Positions 6,717-14,737 of a stretch of DNA of 27,718 bases are shown in pieces. This DNA comes from a bacterium (GTDB lineage: Bacteria > 4484-113 > JAGGVC01). Location of the stretch: assembly GCA_039961635.1 (NCBI GenBank), contig JABRWB010000068.1, positions 1 to 27,718 on the forward strand, written 5' to 3'. The position numbers and the translations under genes were made by a program. Each line of letters opens with the position of its first letter. Position 1 is the stretch's first letter. The notes under the pieces were generated by a model. It saw nothing but the letters and a program-made list of their open reading frames with translations. It did no database searches and was not told the origin of the DNA.

Positions 6717-7907
6717 ATGAATTCGCACATATCAAACGGCAATAACGCTTTTGCAAGGCCATTCGCGTGCGGAGATTTCAAACCCATTCACCGGGCTATT
6801 CGCTCAGCTAAATATGATGCTATCACGATAGTCGATCTGTATTTGACTCGTCGGTGTAATTTTCGATGTGACTATTGTTTTGTTGAAGAAAAAAATCAAG
6901 TTGATGCAAGTTGGAATACAATAAACAAAGCGTTAAGATTTGTACTTAGAGAGGCCAAAAATGCTCCAAAGGTGTCATTCACACTATTTGGTGGTGAGCC
7001 TCTCCTGTGCTTTGATGTAATTGCGGAGTTAATCCCGCTGGCGAAAAGGAACTACTTACGAGAAGGTAAAGTTGCCGAATTTGCTGTTACAACAAATGCA
7101 AGTATGGCAACCCCTGAAATAATGTCTTTTTTCCGTTCTTACGGAACCAATCTCCTTTTAAGCATTGACGGAACAAGAAAATCGCACGATTCTCATCGCA
7201 AGTATCCTAATGGTAAAGGTACATTTGATTCAATTGCTGGCAAGCTGTTAATGATGAAGTACTTTCAACCATGGTTGGGGGCAAGGGTTACCCCAATGCC
7301 GGATACGGTCGAAAACCTTCGACATGAGATTCTGGAGTTATATGCAATGGGAATCAACCAGTTTATTATTGGATGTGCAACGGGGGTATCTTGGGTAAAT
7401 GATGAATATGATGAATATATTATTCAAATGAAGGCGCTTATTAAGGATTATATCAAGATGAGACTTAGAAAGGCGCCGATCAAACTTGCAACACTCGAAG
7501 GATGGAGTGCAATAAAGGGTCAGGACATGACTCACGCTTGGGGTTGCAGTGCCGGAAGATCCAGAATTTCAATAGACGTTGACGGAACAATTCAGGCATG
7601 CGCCAAGGTTCAAGGATCTTGCAAAGGGCAAGGATTCTTACCATTCGGAAACGTGCAAGATGGATATTCCGAGGCCGGTTTGGAAAACAGATCGGTGTTT
7701 TATGAATTTCCAATAAGAGAACGTGAAAAATGTCTTGGTTGTGAAGCCAGATGTATATGTTTAGGCGGTTGTCCTGCAATCAATTATGTTCAAACGGGAT
7801 CGGTTCATGCTTGTCCCCAAAGCGACTGCTATCTCCAGCATCTTTACTTGGGATTAAGAAAGTATTATTTAAAGGAAATGGAACAGGCAGGTTTGACATT
7901 AGATTAA
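6717..7907 (+). CDS. radical SAM/SPASM peptide-maturase-like enzyme
   Basis: This 396-residue protein has the radical SAM signature CxxxCxxC at Cys47, Cys51 and Cys54 (CNFRCDYC), followed by the FGGEPLL motif near 98-104 and LSIDGT near 150. The C-terminal third is a SPASM-type auxiliary cluster domain: GCSAGR, then IDVDGTIQAC, FGN, and a Cys-dense stretch CLGCEARCICLGGCP ending in further Cys. This layout is typical of anaerobic sulfatase-maturase relatives and of enzymes that install thioether, carbon-carbon or epimerised residues in ribosomal peptides. No sulfatase is nearby, while a Cys-rich protein is in the same operon, so that protein is the likely substrate (inference). I prefer ATG 6717 to TTG 6705. 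Base composition is strikingly AT-rich, suggesting transfer. Confidence 0.88.
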   Translation: MNSHISNGNNAFARPFACGDFKPIHRAIRSAKYDAITIVDLYLTRRCNFRCDYCFVEEKNQVDASWNTINKALRFVLREAKNAPKVSFTLFGGEPLLCFDVIAELIPLAKRNYLREGKVAEFAVTTNASMATPEIMSFFRSYGTNLLLSIDGTRKSHDSHRKYPNGKGTFDSIAGKLLMMKYFQPWLGARVTPMPDTVENLRHEILELYAMGINQFIIGCATGVSWVNDEYDEYIIQMKALIKDYIKMRLRKAPIKLATLEGWSAIKGQDMTHAWGCSAGRSRISIDVDGTIQACAKVQGSCKGQGFLPFGNVQDGYSEAGLENRSVFYEFPIREREKCLGCEARCICLGGCPAINYVQTGSVHACPQSDCYLQHLYLGLRKYYLKEMEQAGLTLD

Positions 7908-7930
7908 TCTTGCAGACAAGCAAAGCGTAG

Positions 7931-9004
7931 ATTCACAGATGAGGTGCAACACTCTAGGTGATTGAAGCCCGGAGGTGTTGCACCAATGAAAGGATATCAT
8001 CATCTGTCGTACAAGGACCGTGTACATATAGAGTTGCGCCTAAGGGACAAGTGGTCCATAAGGAAAATTGCGGGTGAACTGGGGTATTCGCCATCCACAA
8101 TCTCGCGGGAGTACCGGCGGAACCAGCTGCTTGGGAACCGGTACATTCCCGAAAAGGCGCACCATATGGCAAGAAACCGGGAGAGGGGGAGGCCGAAAAA
8201 GAAGATCCGGCCTGGAACAGCGGAGTATGTGTTTCTGTTGTCCGGGATCGAAAGGGGCTGGTCATTCGAGCAGATATCGGGAAGGTTATCTTTGGAGTAT
8301 CCCGGAAGGAAGCTCTCTCACGAGACGATCTATCGTTTCATTCAATTTGGAGAGGAAAAGGCGCTCGGCGCCTGGGAGTATCTGACTTGGCAACGCAGGA
8401 GACGAAAGCACCGAACCGGGCGGAGGAAAGGGAAGAGAACCACTATCCCGAACCGCATCGGCATTGAGCAGCGGCCGGCATGGGCAAACGACAGAAGCGA
8501 ATTCGGACACTTTGAATGCGACCTAATCTGTTTTTCCCGGCAGCGCGGAGTGATCCTGAACCTCGTCGAGAGAAAGACGCGCTTCGGATGGGCAGAGCTT
8601 ATTCCGAACAAGGAAGCACAGGGCGTGATAAACGCCCTAGTGCCGTTTTTCCGGTGGTTCAACTCAAACTGGCCCGGCGCAGCCAAGTCGGTCACTTTCG
8701 ACAACGGCACCGAGTTCACAATGCATGCAGATCTGAAAAACGAACTTTCCATTGACACGTACTTCTGCCATCCCTATTCATCCTGGGAGCGCGGCACGGT
8801 GGAACGCTCAAACGGGACCTTTCGCCGCTATACGCCCCGAAAGACACTTCTTTCAACGCTGACCCAGGAGGAGCTGTTTGACATCCGCATGGAAATGAAC
8901 CATCACCCTCTCAAACTACTTTCCTGGCGTTCCCCGGCTATGGCAATCAAGGAAGAACTGCTACTATGTTCATACTCACCTGCTGTTGCACTTCGTTCAT
9001 GAAT
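7931..9004 (+). mobile_element. complete IS30-family insertion sequence
   Basis: The element is about 1074 bp. The left end (7931-7952) and the reverse complement of the right end (9004-8983) match at 16 of 22 positions, including ATTCA at the tips and GTGCAACA inside. GTAG occurs directly outside both ends (7927-7930 and 9005-9008), a candidate target duplication slightly longer than the 2-3 bp usual for IS30. A single intact transposase fills the element. It inserted 23 bp after the radical SAM gene stop and about 30 bp before the -10 of thyX. Confidence 0.8.
7986..9002 (+). CDS. IS30-family DDE transposase
   Basis: This 338-residue protein begins with the IS30 helix-turn-helix: a YHHLSYKDR start, then IRKIAGELGYSPSTISRE. 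It continues with a DDE integrase core: ECDLI for the first Asp, TFDNGTEF for the second, and the WERGTVERSNG block holding the Glu. Length fits full IS30 transposases and no frame disruption is seen. I use ATG 7986, with SD GGAGGTG (7971-7977), rather than an upstream TTG at 7962. The stop codon lies inside the right terminal repeat. Confidence 0.93.
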   Translation: MKGYHHLSYKDRVHIELRLRDKWSIRKIAGELGYSPSTISREYRRNQLLGNRYIPEKAHHMARNRERGRPKKKIRPGTAEYVFLLSGIERGWSFEQISGRLSLEYPGRKLSHETIYRFIQFGEEKALGAWEYLTWQRRRRKHRTGRRKGKRTTIPNRIGIEQRPAWANDRSEFGHFECDLICFSRQRGVILNLVERKTRFGWAELIPNKEAQGVINALVPFFRWFNSNWPGAAKSVTFDNGTEFTMHADLKNELSIDTYFCHPYSSWERGTVERSNGTFRRYTPRKTLLSTLTQEELFDIRMEMNHHPLKLLSWRSPAMAIKEELLLCSYSPAVALRS

Positions 9005-9036
9005 GTAGGAAGGCTTTGGGTAGGCTTACCCTGCGC

Positions 9037-9042
9037 TATAAT
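9037..9042 (+). promoter_or_regulatory. -10 box of thyX, leaderless arrangement
   Basis: TATAAT ends 8 nt before the GTG start at 9051, with no SD between. The likely -35 region (around 9014-9021, TTTGGGT) lies only about 10 bp beyond the IS30 right end, so the insertion sits at the upstream edge of this promoter. Confidence 0.6.
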
Positions 9043-9050
9043 CCCGGCTG

Positions 9051-9878
9051 GTGGCGCACGATCACAATCCCGAAGCAGAGGCGATCCTCGATCAGTACTT
9101 TCCCGTTCTCGGGAACGGTTTCGTCCGGCTGGTGGATTACCTGGGCGGCGACCAGCGCATCGTCGACGCGGCGCGGGTTTCCTATTCCGGCAAGGAAGTC
9201 AAGACATTCCGGCGCAACAAGGGCCTCATCCGGTATCTGATGGAGCACCGCCACACCTCGCCGTTCGAACAGGTCATTCTCACGTTCCACGTCAAGCTGC
9301 CGATATTCGTCGCCCGCCAGTGGATCCGCCACCGCACCGCCCGGCTGAACGAAATCAGCGGGCGCTACTCGGTTCTGGAGGAGGACTTCTACGTTCCATC
9401 GGCGGAGGATGTGCGCTACCAGAGCAAGACGAACCGGCAGGGCGGCGCGGAGGAAGAAGTTCCGCCGGAGCTTCGCCAAAAAGTGCTGGAAATCATCACC
9501 CGCCAGCAGACCGAGCTATACGGCGCGTACAAGGAAATGGTCGAAGCCGACATCGCCCGCGAGCTGGCGCGCATCAACCTGCCGCTCTCTATATACACGG
9601 CCTGGTACTGGCAGATAGACCTGCACAACCTGTTCCACTTCCTCAAGCTGCGGCTGGACGCGCACGCGCAATACGAAATCCGCTGCTACGCGGAGAAAAT
9701 GCTGGAGATGGCGAGGGCGGTCGCGCCGCTGGCCGTTGGCGCGTTCGAGGAGTTCGAGCTCCACGGCCGCCAATTCTCGAAAACGGAGATGGATGCATTG
9801 CGCGGAATGCTCAAGGGCGAGCCGCACGGCCTCGAAGGCCAGGCGAAGATTGACTTCGAGGAAAAGCTGGGGATATAG
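9051..9878 (+). CDS. flavin-dependent thymidylate synthase ThyX
   Basis: This 275-residue enzyme methylates dUMP to dTMP using methylene-tetrahydrofolate and FAD/NADPH. The ThyX signature RHRx7S is intact (Arg93, His94, Arg95 to Ser103), followed by GRYS. The HRHTSPFEQ segment (66-74) and the DLHNLFHFLKLRLD segment, a flavin- and dUMP-binding region, are also present. Length is normal to slightly long. The GTG start sits 8 nt after a TATAAT box with no SD, suggesting a leaderless message. The gene lies immediately downstream of the IS30 copy but appears intact. Confidence 0.95.
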   Translation: MAHDHNPEAEAILDQYFPVLGNGFVRLVDYLGGDQRIVDAARVSYSGKEVKTFRRNKGLIRYLMEHRHTSPFEQVILTFHVKLPIFVARQWIRHRTARLNEISGRYSVLEEDFYVPSAEDVRYQSKTNRQGGAEEEVPPELRQKVLEIITRQQTELYGAYKEMVEADIARELARINLPLSIYTAWYWQIDLHNLFHFLKLRLDAHAQYEIRCYAEKMLEMARAVAPLAVGAFEEFELHGRQFSKTEMDALRGMLKGEPHGLEGQAKIDFEEKLGI

Positions 9879-9888
9879 CTCCCTGTAG

Positions 9889-9894
9889 TACAAT
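9889..9894 (+). promoter_or_regulatory. -10 box of the M42 peptidase gene
   Basis: TACAAT lies 31 nt before the TTG start, giving a leader of about 25 nt containing the SD AAGGAGG (9912-9918). A read-through transcript from thyX is also possible because the gap is only 47 bp. Confidence 0.4.
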
Positions 9895-9925
9895 TCCCGC
9901 GCCATTTCACCAAGGAGGATTCAAA

Positions 9926-10945
9926 TTGAAGCTGCTTAAAGAGCTGTCCGAAGCGCCGGGCGTGCCCGGCCGCGAGGAGGCGATCCGCGCCATAGTCCGC
10001 CGCGAACTCAAGGGCAAGGTGGACAAAATCGAAGAAGATGCGATGGGCAACATCATCGCGTTCAAAAAAGGCTCGGCCAAAAACGCGAAGAAAATCATGT
10101 TCGCCGCGCATATGGACGAAATCGGTTTCTACGTCCGGTTCATAGACGACGATGGATTCCTGCGCGTCCAGAACGCGGGCGGGTTCGATACTCGCAACCT
10201 GTTCGCGCGGCGGGTGCATGTTCATACGGCGAAGGGCGTCCTCGACGGAATCATGAATCCAGCGGGCAAGCCGATTCACATGGCGACGCCGGAAGACCTT
10301 AAGAAGTATCTCGAAATCGGCGAGTTCTGCGTGGACGTCGGGCTGACCGGCGACGAGGCGAAAAGGAAAGTGCGCGTCGGCGATCCGATAACGCTTAACG
10401 CTCCGTTCGTGGAATTCGGCAAGTACGCTTCTGGCAAGTGCTTCGACGACCGCGCGCAGGTGTGGGTGGGAATCAAGGCGCTGCAGAAGATGAAAGCGCC
10501 GAAGAACGACGTGTACGGCGTGTTCACCGTGCAGGAGGAAGTGGGGCTGCGCGGCGCGTTCACGTCTGCGTACGGAGTGAATCCGGACGTCGGGATCGCG
10601 CTCGACACGACGCTCGCATGCGATACGCCGGGAATCACCGCCGACCAGCACATCACGAAGCTCGGCAAAGGCGTCGGGATAAAAATAATGGACGGCGCGT
10701 CGATAAGCGACCGCGGCCTCGTGGACGAGTTCATCGCCGTGGCCGAGAAAAATAAAATCGCGTACCAGCTCGAAATTCTGCCGCGCGGCGGAACCGACGC
10801 GGGCGCGATCCAGCGCGCGCGCTCCGGCGTCAAAGCGATAACGCTTTCGATTCCCACGCGGTATATCCACACCGTGACCGAGACCGTCCACAAGGATGAC
10901 TTAAACGGAACGCTGGAGTTGCTGGTTAAATATCTGGAAAAGTAA
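9926..10945 (+). CDS. M42-family metallo-aminopeptidase
   Basis: This 339-residue protein is a dinuclear-metal aminopeptidase of the glutamyl aminopeptidase/TET type, which trims cytosolic peptides. Candidate metal ligands and catalytic residues are all visible: His62 and Asp64 in AHMDEIG, the Asp pair at 174-175 (CFDDR), Glu204/Glu205 in QEEVG, Asp227 in ALDTT, and His315 in TRYIHT, with GGTDAG at 288-293. The start is a TTG with SD AAGGAGG 7 nt upstream. A strong hairpin follows the stop. Confidence 0.93.
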   Translation: MKLLKELSEAPGVPGREEAIRAIVRRELKGKVDKIEEDAMGNIIAFKKGSAKNAKKIMFAAHMDEIGFYVRFIDDDGFLRVQNAGGFDTRNLFARRVHVHTAKGVLDGIMNPAGKPIHMATPEDLKKYLEIGEFCVDVGLTGDEAKRKVRVGDPITLNAPFVEFGKYASGKCFDDRAQVWVGIKALQKMKAPKNDVYGVFTVQEEVGLRGAFTSAYGVNPDVGIALDTTLACDTPGITADQHITKLGKGVGIKIMDGASISDRGLVDEFIAVAEKNKIAYQLEILPRGGTDAGAIQRARSGVKAITLSIPTRYIHTVTETVHKDDLNGTLELLVKYLEK

Positions 10946-10963
10946 GCAGCGGATTTAACTGCA

Positions 10964-11001
10964 AAAACAGGGCGGTCAGGAATGCAGCCGGCCGCCCTTT
11001 T
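10964..11001. terminator. bidirectional intrinsic terminator between convergent genes
   Basis: GGGCGG (10970-10975) pairs with CCGCCC (10992-10997), followed by TTTT on the plus strand. An A-run (10963-10967) on the other side gives a U-tract on the minus strand. It sits between the M42 peptidase and the convergent multihaem gene and probably serves both. Confidence 0.65.
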
Positions 11002-11028
11002 GTTCTTCAGTTTTTCAAAAGCGGCGCG

Positions 11029-13998
11029 CTAATCGTCTCCGAACCTCGTGTGCGGGAACGGGTCGTCCGGCGGAATGCTGTGGCACAAGGAGCACGTGTC
11101 AATCGTTCCGGCGTGGCCTTGCAGCAAAATCGCCTGCTCGTTGTCCTCGGGATTGATAGTCGGTGTAATCGCATGCGGGCTGCCATGGCACGCTTCGCAG
11201 TAGACGCCTTTATGCCCTCGAGATTCGCGATAAAGCTTTCCCGGCTCTTCGTATTCGTGGCCCGCAACGCTGTGGCAGTCGCCGCACTTTGGCTCGCTTA
11301 CCCACGGTGTGCGCGCCTCGTCTGCAACCGCAGTCATGCCTCCGTGGCAATCCAGGCAGTCCATTCCAGCGCCTGCATGGACATCGCGCAGGCATTGAGT
11401 TTCCTGGCCGGGGTGGCACGCGTAGCAGTCCACTTCAAGCCCCGCCATAGCCATCCTCGGCGCGTGCGCGTTATGCATGGCGTGTGAAAGGCTGGGCAGC
11501 CCCGGCAATCCTTCCAGGCCGAGCGGCGCTTGGGCATGGCACTGGCCGCAGAGCACCGGCTTGTTGTTTTCCAGGTCTGTTCCATGCAGGTTGTCGTGCT
11601 TGCGAAGAATGTCCGTGCCCGTGGAAATTCCGGGCGTGTTGTGGCAGATTTCGCAGCTTATTTCCCACGATACCGGCACAACGGCTTTTGTTGAGCCGAT
11701 AACCTCCGCGCCTTCCGTGACCGTAACGGTTGCCAGGTTGTACGGCGTTATCTCGCCCGCGTCGCTCATCGGCGTTATCGGAATGCCCGTCGCAGCCCAG
11801 TCCACGCGGCCGTTCGAGCCCTGGTATGCCATCGTTCCCGAAAGACCGTTGCCGGTCAGCCCTATGTTAGGCGGCGGAGCGCTGCCCAAAAGCGCTTCGC
11901 AGTAAGTCCAAAAGTTGGTCTTGTCAGCAGACGTGGTGTTTCCCGGAATTGTGTAAGTCACCTCAATTCCTTCGTTCAGGAATTCAGGCGAACCGTGCCG
12001 CCTGTCTATCACCAGCGCGTGAAGGGTATTGTACGGCGGCAGGATCATAAACTCGCTGTAGTCGCGGTTCATGCAATGCATGCCTAGATCGTTGTACGCG
12101 TAAACGGTTACGGCTTTCGGTCCGGCGGCGCCCACGTAGCCCGTTTCGGGGCCGCTGAAGTCGCTTGCCGCCGTTGCATTGGTCGCTTTCAGCCAATACG
12201 TGTGAAGCTGCGTATCGGTAACCGCCGCATCGTCGTAAGTTGCCACATCGCCGAGTGTCGCAATCGGAGCGGCCTGGCTGTCCCTATATATTTCGTATCC
12301 TGTTGCGAGCGAAACCTTGAGCCAGTCTATTGTTATTCCGTCGGTGCGCGTTCCGTCCGATGCGGACACCCAGGCGACCGGTTCAAGCCCCGATGCCGGC
12401 CCTTTGAATCCGCTGTCGGGGATGCCGAAACCGCTTTCGGATGTTCCGTCCGTCGAAGTCACCCAGTAATTATGGATAAACTCGTCGGCTATTTCCAAGT
12501 CTTCATAGATCGCGACATCGCCGACCGCGGCGATTTTGGACGTTTGGAAATCGCGGTAGATTATGTATCCGGTCGCCCCCGCTGCTTTTGTCCAAGTAAT
12601 GACGATTCTGTCGCCTGACATGCCGTCAGAAGCAACCACGTTCGTGGGGGGGAGGAGGGCGACGCCGCCACCCGCATACAAGACCGGATCGCTGGGCTCG
12701 CCGAGCGTGCGCGCCGGGACGGTGCCTTCAAACGGCGTGACGCGGTAGTAATTCCCGTTCACAGGAGCCGCGACATCGTGCGTGAACAGGAGAAATCCCC
12801 CGCCGGGGCCGGTCTGGTCAGCGTTGTTCCGATTTAGATACGCGACGACGTCGGCCCTGTTCTGCGCGGTCAAAGCTAGTCCGCTCATCGCGGGAATAGT
12901 CAGCGCAGTTTCCAAGGCGGGATAGTCGCGGTTGTCCTTGTCGCCCACGGCATGGCATCCCGTGCACGTCGAATTGAAGAAATTTTCGCCCGCCGTGATG
13001 TTGCCGCTGGTCATGAATGGAATCCCGAACCCGCTCGTGTTTCCGCTTCCGTCGAAGATATTCGGCGCGGGATCCGCGTTGTTGCGGTTCGAGTAAGCCG
13101 TGACGTCCGCAACTTCCTGGTTGGTCAGCGTGAGGCCGGACATCGCCGGCTGGGTGGCGAGCGCGTTCTGGAACTGCGCGTACGTGTAGTTATCCCGGCC
13201 CGCCGGATGGCAACCGGAGCAGGTGTTGTTGAACTTGGTTTCGCCAGCCGTCAGGTTGCCGGTCATCCCGTCCGGAATGCCGAAACCAGCCGTGTCGCCG
13301 TTGCCGTCGTACCAGTTCTTGGTCGAAGCCGGGCCGCCGCCGCCCGGAATTTGTCCCTCGCCGAAAGGAACCTCTTCAACGGCTTCAAATGGCCCGTCCG
13401 TGGACGGCGCGGTTTCGATCAAGTAGCCCTCGACGAGATTCAGGAAATTAAGCGCTATCGGCGTGATATCGGATATGCCTATTTCCCCGCTGCCATCGCC
13501 GTCCGCGACGCGGGCGGCATGCCAATCGGATGATGCGGAATCCTTCAGGAAATTGATGGCGATAGGCGTTACATCGGCCACTCCGACCTCCCCGTTCTGG
13601 TCGTAGTCACCGGTATTGCGGTAGCTCCACGAAAGAGTCATCGCTCCGCCTGTCCCTTCAACAGCCGACAAATCAACTGCTTTGCCGCCGGGACCGGAAG
13701 GCGCGGCCAGCGTGCGCTTGTCCGCTCCGTAAAACTCCAAGCTGCGGTCAAGCTCCTTAACGAGCATTTCCCACAAGGTTCCGTCCACGCTTGCGGGCTT
13801 TTCAAGCGAAGATACGCCGGATGGATCGTTGCGGGATTCCCGGCCCGCAAATTTTGATGACTGGCAAGATAAAGCCACTGCCAGAATGACCGCGGCGATT
13901 GCCGTTGCCGCGAAAACGGACTTGCTTCCAAACATGTTGCTCCCGAAGACGCCAATGGATTTGAACCTGACGGCTCGCTTGGCTGACCAGACAGTCAT
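11029..13998 (-). CDS. exported nine-haem cytochrome c with dockerin-like and FN3-like domains
   Basis: This 989-residue protein has a hydrophobic N-terminal export signal (about 23-44) ending ALSC, a possible but imperfect lipobox. Two EF-hand/dockerin-like repeats follow (about 131-153 and 166-188, DYDQNGEVGVADV type). Then come two duplicated single-haem domains with CxxCH at 260-264 and 345-349, two FN3-like domains (about 450-520 and 540-625), a conserved segment YNDLGMHCMN, and a C-terminal cluster of seven CxxCH motifs (782, 817, 858, 881, 905, 934, 969). It is probably a periplasmic or cell-surface electron carrier. ATG 13998 has an AAGGG SD. ATG 13935 (GGGAG upstream) gives a more compact signal peptide and is a real alternative, because a TATACA box abuts the first ATG. 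Confidence 0.88.
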   Translation of the reverse strand: MTVWSAKRAVRFKSIGVFGSNMFGSKSVFAATAIAAVILAVALSCQSSKFAGRESRNDPSGVSSLEKPASVDGTLWEMLVKELDRSLEFYGADKRTLAAPSGPGGKAVDLSAVEGTGGAMTLSWSYRNTGDYDQNGEVGVADVTPIAINFLKDSASSDWHAARVADGDGSGEIGISDITPIALNFLNLVEGYLIETAPSTDGPFEAVEEVPFGEGQIPGGGGPASTKNWYDGNGDTAGFGIPDGMTGNLTAGETKFNNTCSGCHPAGRDNYTYAQFQNALATQPAMSGLTLTNQEVADVTAYSNRNNADPAPNIFDGSGNTSGFGIPFMTSGNITAGENFFNSTCTGCHAVGDKDNRDYPALETALTIPAMSGLALTAQNRADVVAYLNRNNADQTGPGGGFLLFTHDVAAPVNGNYYRVTPFEGTVPARTLGEPSDPVLYAGGGVALLPPTNVVASDGMSGDRIVITWTKAAGATGYIIYRDFQTSKIAAVGDVAIYEDLEIADEFIHNYWVTSTDGTSESGFGIPDSGFKGPASGLEPVAWVSASDGTRTDGITIDWLKVSLATGYEIYRDSQAAPIATLGDVATYDDAAVTDTQLHTYWLKATNATAASDFSGPETGYVGAAGPKAVTVYAYNDLGMHCMNRDYSEFMILPPYNTLHALVIDRRHGSPEFLNEGIEVTYTIPGNTTSADKTNFWTYCEALLGSAPPPNIGLTGNGLSGTMAYQGSNGRVDWAATGIPITPMSDAGEITPYNLATVTVTEGAEVIGSTKAVVPVSWEISCEICHNTPGISTGTDILRKHDNLHGTDLENNKPVLCGQCHAQAPLGLEGLPGLPSLSHAMHNAHAPRMAMAGLEVDCYACHPGQETQCLRDVHAGAGMDCLDCHGGMTAVADEARTPWVSEPKCGDCHSVAGHEYEEPGKLYRESRGHKGVYCEACHGSPHAITPTINPEDNEQAILLQGHAGTIDTCSLCHSIPPDDPFPHTRFGDD

Positions 13999-14004
13999 TG
14001 TATA
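13999..14004 (-). promoter_or_regulatory. possible -10 box of the multihaem gene
   Basis: On the minus strand TATACA directly precedes the ATG at 13998. If it is the true -10, transcription would begin a few bases inside the annotated frame and translation would have to use ATG 13935. No good -35 was found. Confidence 0.3.
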
Positions 14005-14095
14005 CCCTTGAAGATTTAGGAATTGCGATACCAGATTACCGGAATGTTGCGGGGGCCAGTTTGTGTGATGGTCGGAACAAACAACATGCAGCCTA

Positions 14096-14710
14096 ATGGC
14101 GGGGGATTTCGGCGATATCCTTAAAACGATGGATTCCGTCTGGAAAAAATTTTGGAACGAAGGGTTTTCCCCCGATTCCTACCTGGAAATGATGTCGTCG
14201 CCCGACCGGATTGCACAGTACAGGTCGGATATTGCCGCGTACAACCCTTCCGAAGAGGCCAAAGCTTCAATATCTTCCTGGCCGTCGGGAATCAAGGTGG
14301 GAATCATTACCGAAGAATGGTGCGGCGACGCGGCCAATTTCGTCCCCGCCTTTCTGAAGCTGTTTTCACTGCGGCCCGAATTCGAAGTCAAGTTGTTCGC
14401 ACGCGACGAATTTCCGGAGCTGCGCGACGCGCACCTGACCGGTGGAAAGGCCAAAATTCCCGTTGTGGTCGTGCTTGACGCGGAATGGAACGAGCTGGGC
14501 CGGTTCGTGGAGCGGCCCGCCGCGCAGAACCGGTGGCTGTCGGAAGCGCTCGCGCCAAGGAAATGGCCCGAACTTACCGAAGACGAAAAGGCGGAATGGA
14601 AAGCCAAACTGATGGCAAAAGGCCGCGAACTACGCGATGCCGCCGTCTGGAGGCTGCTTTGCGCAGTCAGTCAAAGCCTGGGGCAAAGCGAATTGGAAGC
14701 CGGGTGCTGA
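14096..14710 (+). CDS. thioredoxin-fold protein with single-Cys WCGDA site
   Basis: This 204-residue cytosolic protein has the thioredoxin-like layout of a family with an EEWCGDA active-site segment (about 74-80). An RDE motif follows (FARDEFPELRDAHL, about 101-114), then a cis-Pro segment (GGKAKIPVVVVLD, about 116-128) and a C-terminal helix. Only the first Cys of the redox motif is present, as I believe is common in this family, so a classical dithiol mechanism is unlikely. The ATG at 14096 has no SD. The gene ends 27 bp before hemW. Physiological role unknown. Confidence 0.75.
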   Translation: MAGDFGDILKTMDSVWKKFWNEGFSPDSYLEMMSSPDRIAQYRSDIAAYNPSEEAKASISSWPSGIKVGIITEEWCGDAANFVPAFLKLFSLRPEFEVKLFARDEFPELRDAHLTGGKAKIPVVVVLDAEWNELGRFVERPAAQNRWLSEALAPRKWPELTEDEKAEWKAKLMAKGRELRDAAVWRLLCAVSQSLGQSELEAGC

Positions 14711-14724
14711 AAATTCAGCCGGGT

Positions 14725-14730
14725 TATACT
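14725..14730 (+). promoter_or_regulatory. -10 box of hemW, leaderless arrangement
   Basis: TATACT ends 7 nt before the GTG start at 14738, with no SD in between. Placement matches the boxes of thyX, tenA and the gene at 20955. Confidence 0.5.
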
Positions 14731-14737
14731 TTGTCCG

